A stretch of 60,000 nt of DNA from Cryptomeria japonica (lineage: Eukaryota > Streptophyta > Pinopsida > Cupressales > Cupressaceae): contig NC_081407.1 in assembly GCF_030272615.1 (NCBI RefSeq), positions 380,765,179-380,825,178 on the forward strand, read 5' to 3'. Shown piece by piece: positions 55,039-60,000 of the stretch. Under the pieces are notes generated by a model. That model was given only the letters and a program-made list of their open reading frames with translations, was not told the origin of the DNA and ran no database searches. Both the position numbers and the translations under genes were made by a program. Position 1 is the first letter of the stretch. Each line of letters begins with the position of its first letter.

Positions 55039-56280
55039 ATGTTCAAGAATCCACTCCCATCATATGAGAAAGGAGGTCCCTCCCATCAAGGTAAGAATCA
55101 AGATAACACGACAGATTATACATGTGCAACATATACCTATACTGTCAATAATCTTTATGATGCCAATGAACAAGTTGCTACCATTACCATCAAAGGAAAA
55201 GATCCCTCATGCAATGTTGTCACCCACCATAGCAAGCTTGTCATACTAGGTGCACCATCAAGAGTGGCATACATGCCCAAACATTATAACCTTGTTGACC
55301 AATTAGATAAGATGCCAACACTTATCTCCATACTAGAGCTTTTGCGCATATCACCCTCATATAAAACCATCTTAGATCAAGCTCTCCAAGAAGCATCAAC
55401 TCCACTTGACCTTAATACATATCAATTTCAAGCCATGGTTGGTAGTCTCAAGTCATCACCATGTCTCACTTTTGCAGACAATGATGACACATCCTTTCAA
55501 CAACCGCATAACACCCCTCTTCACATTGAGGGACTCATACATAAGCACGTAATCAAGCGAGTCTTTATTGAAAATGGAGTTGGCCTTAACATTTGTACCT
55601 TACAATTCATCACAATATTGGGATATGTCGAAGATGCAGTAGATGCCAGAAAGTGGATTACAATCAAGGCCTATGATGATGTAGAACGCTCCTCTAAAGG
55701 GTGTGTTACTTTACCAGTCATGGTAGGACCCATGGTGAAGAATGTGGTTTGCCAAGTCCTAGACCTCCCTATTCCATACAATATCCTATTAGGGAGACCA
55801 TGGATTCATGCCATGCAAGAAGTACCATCCACTTACCATCAATGCATCAAGTTTCTACATAATAGAGTATAGATTACTATCCTTGGTGATGCCAACCCAT
55901 TTGCTTTTTGCAACAATATAAAGTATAAACCTGATATCACAGTCCCTAGCAATAGAGAAGCCACCATCTCATCATCTTACATTCACCCAACAGATCTCAC
56001 CAGTCCACCGATCCCTACACCAAACAAGAAAAGCTAAAAATGAAAGTACAAGATGAAGGCCTAGAAGAGTATAATATTAGTCATCTTTTATGTGTTGGCC
56101 AACTACCCCTCTCACCTAGGACTTATGGAAAACCCCAACAATCACTCAAGACACTTGTTGCAGCTAATACTACTACACTTGATGGATTCCTCCCAAGCAG
56201 ATCACAAGAACAGGAAACTATTGATGAAGAGTTGGCAAGATGGATCTACAAAGACCCTTCCGACATAGCTAGATAATAGG
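55039..56280 (+). pseudogene. pol: gag end and protease of element E, with G-patch start
   Basis: Resumes the frame left at 16082 with MFKNPLPSYEKGG. Protease RVFIENGVGLNICTL (catalytic Asp changed to Glu) and ILLGRPWIHAMQEV. TAG at 55870. Then the NISHLLCVGQLPLSPRT part. Any frame that seems to start at 54763 in D's LTR is accidental read-in, since the LTR is not part of E. Confidence 0.8.
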
Positions 56281-57540
56281 TCAGGATCCCAACAGAGAGG
56301 TATGGTAAAGGTTTTACCCTAATGCAAAAGATGGTGTATGATGGTCATAGTGCATTAGGATCCCACAAACAAGGTTTACAAGAGCCATTACAACCATTGT
56401 TACAACCACAGGATACAACTGGACTCAAATTCCATCTTGGTTCAGGAAGCTCTCCGAAGCTCCATATTTTGAGCAAATAAAAGTAGACCACTTCCAAATC
56501 CATCCTTTCCAGAAGAAGAATGGTGTCTATTGCAGATCAATCTACAAGATCTAAAAATCCAATTCACATCAGCATGTCTCACTCACCATGTGCACAAACA
56601 TTGAACACACAAAAGGATCCACAAAGTTCACTCACTTCCAAATTGCCACTTCTATCCATTTCAGATACTCAAGCAACACCAAACACCCCATCAGATGCAA
56701 CACTTGTAATAACTTCTCTTAAACCTTTCAACCCTGATGACATCCCTATAAGGTATAGTGACATAATTCTACCAAGTGATTCTGAGACTGATTCAAATGA
56801 ATATGAATGAGGTTCTATACATGACTTTGATGAGGATTCTTTAGACAAAAAAAGAGCTAACAGAGATCCATGCATCAAAAAAATTTGGGATCCAGTTGAG
56901 GAGAATACTTCTATAACACATAGGTCACCTCCCGAGCCTGATTACAAAGAGGATAGTACTGACGATGACCTTGATTCCTCCATACTTACCCTAACCAATG
57001 CATCCTATGAACTTAACTTGATCGATGAAGAAATGCCAATTATTCACCCTGAACTCATTGATTGGAACCAACAAGATCCCCCACCCCTTGACACCTTCCA
57101 AAATGATGACGTGATCATAGATTTTGTTGAATTATAGGATGACATACCAAGAGAGGATCGCAAACATGGGTATGTTATTGAACTTAACAACATGACTTAT
57201 TTTGGAGAGAATGCCAAACCTTTCATTACAATCAAAACATGATCCTCAAGTGAAAACCACATTGTGGCACTTGTAGAAACAAAAAGAGTAAATAAAAAAG
57301 ACATATCCAATGGCGAAAACCTCTCTGAGGCACCTGAGGATGGAAGGTTTGACATTCTCCCCTTCAGCATTAATCAGGAGAGATCATCTATTCTCATAGA
57401 AGAGACAAAGGAAGTCAATTTGGGGGCACCAAAAAATCCACACATACTATATCTAGCATAATCACTAACTCCAGCAGAAGATCATGGGTTTATAGATTTC
57501 TTTCAAAAGCGACAAATCAATTTTGCATGGTCCTATGTAG
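56281..57540 (+). pseudogene. pol: Linker region of element E
   Basis: G-patch remnant YGKGFTLMQKMVYDGHSALG (56300-56360), a Ser/Thr/Pro-rich stretch, the acidic patch LPSDSETDSNEYE, then EDPTD-like and GENLSEAPEDGRFDILPF parts conserved with A-C. Several stops. Confidence 0.65.
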
Positions 57541-58178
57541 GCATGCCAGGCCTTGATGCAGAACTAGTAATGCAACACTTAACAATAGTAGAAGGAGCCA
57601 AACTAGTAAAACAAAAGCTCAGAAAGATGCATCCTCATATCACACTATTGGTAAAAGCAAAACTTAAAAAGCTATTGGATGTGAGTTTCATAAGACCCAT
57701 TGACTATGCAGAATGGATCTCCAATCTTGTACTAGTGGCAAAACCAACTGGGGGCATCCATATCTGTATATATTTTAGAGATCTCAACAAAGCATGTCGT
57801 AAGGATGACTTCCCTCTTCCAAACATTGATATGATCATGGACCTCACAGCAGAACATGCAATGTTATCACTCATCGATGGCTTTTTAGGATACAACCAGA
57901 TAAAGATTTCTCCAGAGGATCAACACAAAATAGCTTTTACATGCCCATGGGGTACATACTATTGAAATGTAATGCCATTCAATCTCAAGAATGTTGGTGC
58001 CACATATCAAAGGACAATGACTACTATCTTCCACAACATGATGCATACATTAATGGAAGACTATGTGGATGATTTACTAGCTAAATCATTAACAAAAGAG
58101 GGTCACCTTGTTGTACTGGACATAATATTCAACACATTGGAGAAATATAATGTACACCTAAATCCAAAGAAGTGTGTC
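57541..58178 (+). pseudogene. pol: Reverse transcriptase of element E, truncated
   Basis: GAKLVKQKLRKMHP, YFRDLNKACRKDDFPLPNID, a TGA at 57963, FNLKNVGATYQRTM and an intact YVDD. Breaks after LNPKKCV at about 58178 into LINE sequence; RNase H and integrase are absent. Confidence 0.83.
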
Positions 58179-60000
58179 TCTAGGTGGGGATTCTCACCTT
58201 GCAATAGGCTAGTGTGGCTAATTCTGAAACATAAGGACAAGGAGATGGGGATCTGCTCAATATATGTGTCTAATGACTTAAAGGAAATGATAGGACTTTG
58301 AAATTGGATGGTGAAACTAGAGGATGTCAATTAGGTGATTGGGGGTGATTTCAATATGATTGAAGGCCCCCCTAATAAGGCAGGTAAGATTGTTTGATCC
58401 AATGGCTGGGAGAAAGAATGAAGTCAAGGATATTTGGTTCAATTGGTGTAATTACTAGCAGGGAGTTAAAAGAATATACAACATACTAGATAGATTTTAT
58501 GCCAATAAGGAGGCAATGCAATTTAGGAAGAATGCAATGGAGGTAGTGTGAAGGTTATCCCTTGCACATTATTTTATCATCACCCCATTCATACTGTGAT
58601 TTCACTTTCCAATTCCCCTTTGATTACCCCTAAAAAAGGGGGGGATTCACTTTAAATACTAGATTACTGATGGATGACTATGCGGCCCACGTTGTCTTTA
58701 TCATTAAGCAGTTTAATAAGGATTTTATTGATGCCACGGACTTGTGGAATCAAAATGTGAAAAGTTGGGGGAGTCTCTTTTAGATAATGCGGAGAAAGAA
58801 GGCTAAGGATTGTAAGATAGTGGAAACCAAGCTACATGAAAAGCTTATAAAAGTTGAGGGATGCCTACAGAATGATCCTTCTAACTATGAAGCCAAAGAG
58901 GCCCTCAACTAGGGCAAATATGCCTCGAGAAATATTCAAAGTGTCAGGATTCAAGGCCTCAAGACAAGGGCCAAAATGAATTGGTTAGAGCATCGTGATA
59001 AGGGCTCCAAATTCTTCTTCCATATTCTAAAAATCAAGGAGGAAAAGGAAATAATTGAATGTATATTGGACGGAGACAGGAACATTACTGATTAGATAGA
59101 CATTCTAAATGCATTCATGCAATTTTACAACAAGCTTTTCACCTCCGAGGATGATGAACAAGGCAAGAATAGAGCTAGAGATAGAATTAGGAACACCATT
59201 CCCAAAAAAGTTAGTAGAGAATAATCTAAAAAACTTATTAAAGATATCACTATGGAGGAGAATAAAAAAAGCTAGATACAAGCACTTAATAATGACAAAG
59301 CACCGAGTTCGGATGGACTGTTTGTTGAGTTCTACAAGAAGAAGATAGATTGGATAGGGGAAGACTTGATAATATTATGCAAAGAAGTTATTGACAAGGG
59401 CTCCTTAGGGAGTGAGATCAATACTAGACTTGAATCAAGATTTTCCATAAAGAAGGGGATAGATCTCTCATAAAAAATTGGAGGCCAATTACACTTCTTA
59501 ATGTCTCTTATAAGATTCGAGCTAAACCGTTTGGCTACAAGAGTGGAGGGTATCCTTCTTAAGGTGGTGAATCTTACCCAAACAGGTTTTGTGAAAGGAA
59601 GATACATTCTGGAAAACCTACTTACATGTTGGGAGGCTATGCACTGGGCTAAGGAGTCTAAGCAAACAATATCCATGTTGTTAATAAACTTTGAGAAATC
59701 CTATGACAGAATTGAGTGGAGCTTCATATTTATGATGATGGAAAGTCTTGGCTTTCCTAGTTTGTTATGTTTAATGGTGAAGATACTAATGGAGTATGAA
59801 AAGGCTTTTGTGGAAGTTAATAGGTGTAGATCCGATAGCTTTAATCTTGTAACCAAATCCATTCAGCAAGGGTGTCCACTAGCAACTGCCATCTCTGTCA
59901 TTGTTATTGATGCACTGTACTACCTTTTGAGGGATAACCTCCTATCCCCTAGAGTCAAAGGAGTAAATCTTCCTAATCAAGATGAATGATCTAACATTCA
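58179..60000 (+). mobile_element. L1-type LINE fragment (ORF2), runs past the window end
   Basis: Plus-strand remnants of a non-LTR ORF2 in several frames. Endonuclease end with VIGGDFNMIEGPPNKAGK (58335-58390); the central part KMNWLEHRDKGSKFFFHILK (58975-59035); and RT motifs NNDKAPSSDG, NWRPITLLNVSYKI, TGFVKGRYILENLL, FEKSYDRIEW and IQQGCPLATAIS. Numerous stops and frameshifts, so inactive. The left end starts in the endonuclease domain without a visible target duplication. Confidence 0.82.
59501..59989 (+). pseudogene. LINE reverse transcriptase, best preserved piece
   Basis: 162 open codons of the RT palm and fingers: NRLATRVEGILLKVVNLTQTG, LLINFEKSYDRIEWSF (first catalytic Asp position as SYDRIEW) and QGCPLATAISVIVID. 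It joins by frameshift to the fingers part upstream (59285-59520). The later FADD-type motif would lie beyond the window. Confidence 0.8.

Larger units (their letters stand above)
15250..58178 (+). mobile_element. Element E: old Tat-type retrotransposon, host of A and D
   Basis: Remnants at 15250-16082 and 55034-58178 belong to one element: the gag sequence breaks at D's target site (atacc) and resumes after D with MFKNPLPSYE, as in A. The LTR right end (15250-15630) is related to but diverged from the LTRs of A and C. The copy stops in RT at 58178, where LINE sequence begins. Its left LTR part lies before the window, beyond A. Confidence 0.85.

Noticed and set aside
54763-55872. Apparent 369-codon ORF starting with a hydrophobic, signal-like segment
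   Set aside because: The first 90 codons are D's 3' LTR and the rest is E's gag-protease. The join is made by D's insertion, not a gene.
1-60000. Host genes, rRNA, tRNA genes, CRISPR arrays
   Set aside because: None seen. All recognisable proteins belong to LTR elements or the LINE, and the only tRNA-like signals are primer binding sites.

Overview
The window is plant repetitive DNA. I see no host gene, rRNA, tRNA gene or CRISPR array. Nearly all of it is LTR retrotransposons nested inside one another, with a fragment of an L1-type LINE at the right edge. Very large Ty3/gypsy elements of the Tat/Ogre type, AT-rich LTRs and slow decay suggest a seed plant with a big genome, possibly a gymnosperm. 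The species cannot be told from the sequence.

Layout, outermost to innermost. E is an old Tat-type element. Its LTR end is at 15250-15630, part of gag at 15631-16082, and gag-PR-RT at 55039-58178. A (1-15249, plus strand, 5' LTR cut by the window start) lies in E's LTR. D (16083-55033, plus strand) lies in E's gag. It has 1.13-kb LTRs, an initiator-Met PBS, a short zinc-knuckle gag and a long orphan ORF, and no pol. C (20364-51853, minus strand, Tat type) lies inside D's orphan ORF. B (20738-37135, plus strand, Tat type, youngest and best preserved) lies inside C's 3' LTR. The evidence is 5-bp target duplications for B (acaac) and D (atacc), a degraded one for C, and an exact fit of C's two LTRs (1820 bp each) once B is removed. 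From 58179 to 60000 there is a LINE fragment with endonuclease and reverse transcriptase remnants.

A, B and C share one plan: LTR, PBS complementary to tRNA-Trp, a leader of about 2 kb, a conserved 127-aa ORF ahead of gag, then one long gag-pol frame of about 2,430 codons. That frame holds gag with a CCHC-like knuckle, protease, a G-patch-like segment, a Pro/Thr-rich linker with an acidic Ser patch, RT, a degenerate RNase H, a second (archaeal-type) RNase H and an integrase with a GPY motif. A 2.2-2.5-kb non-coding tail with minisatellites, a PPT and the 3' LTR follow. All copies are broken, mainly by C-to-T stop codons.

Most worth a second look: a 61-codon hydrophobic reading frame inside the LTRs that is conserved between two diverged LTR families; insertion of A and of B at the same homologous base of two different LTRs; the conserved pre-gag ORF; the pol-less element D with an orphan ORF of about 1,030 codons; two leader deletions that each start inside the PBS; and conserved splice-donor-like sites in the leader.
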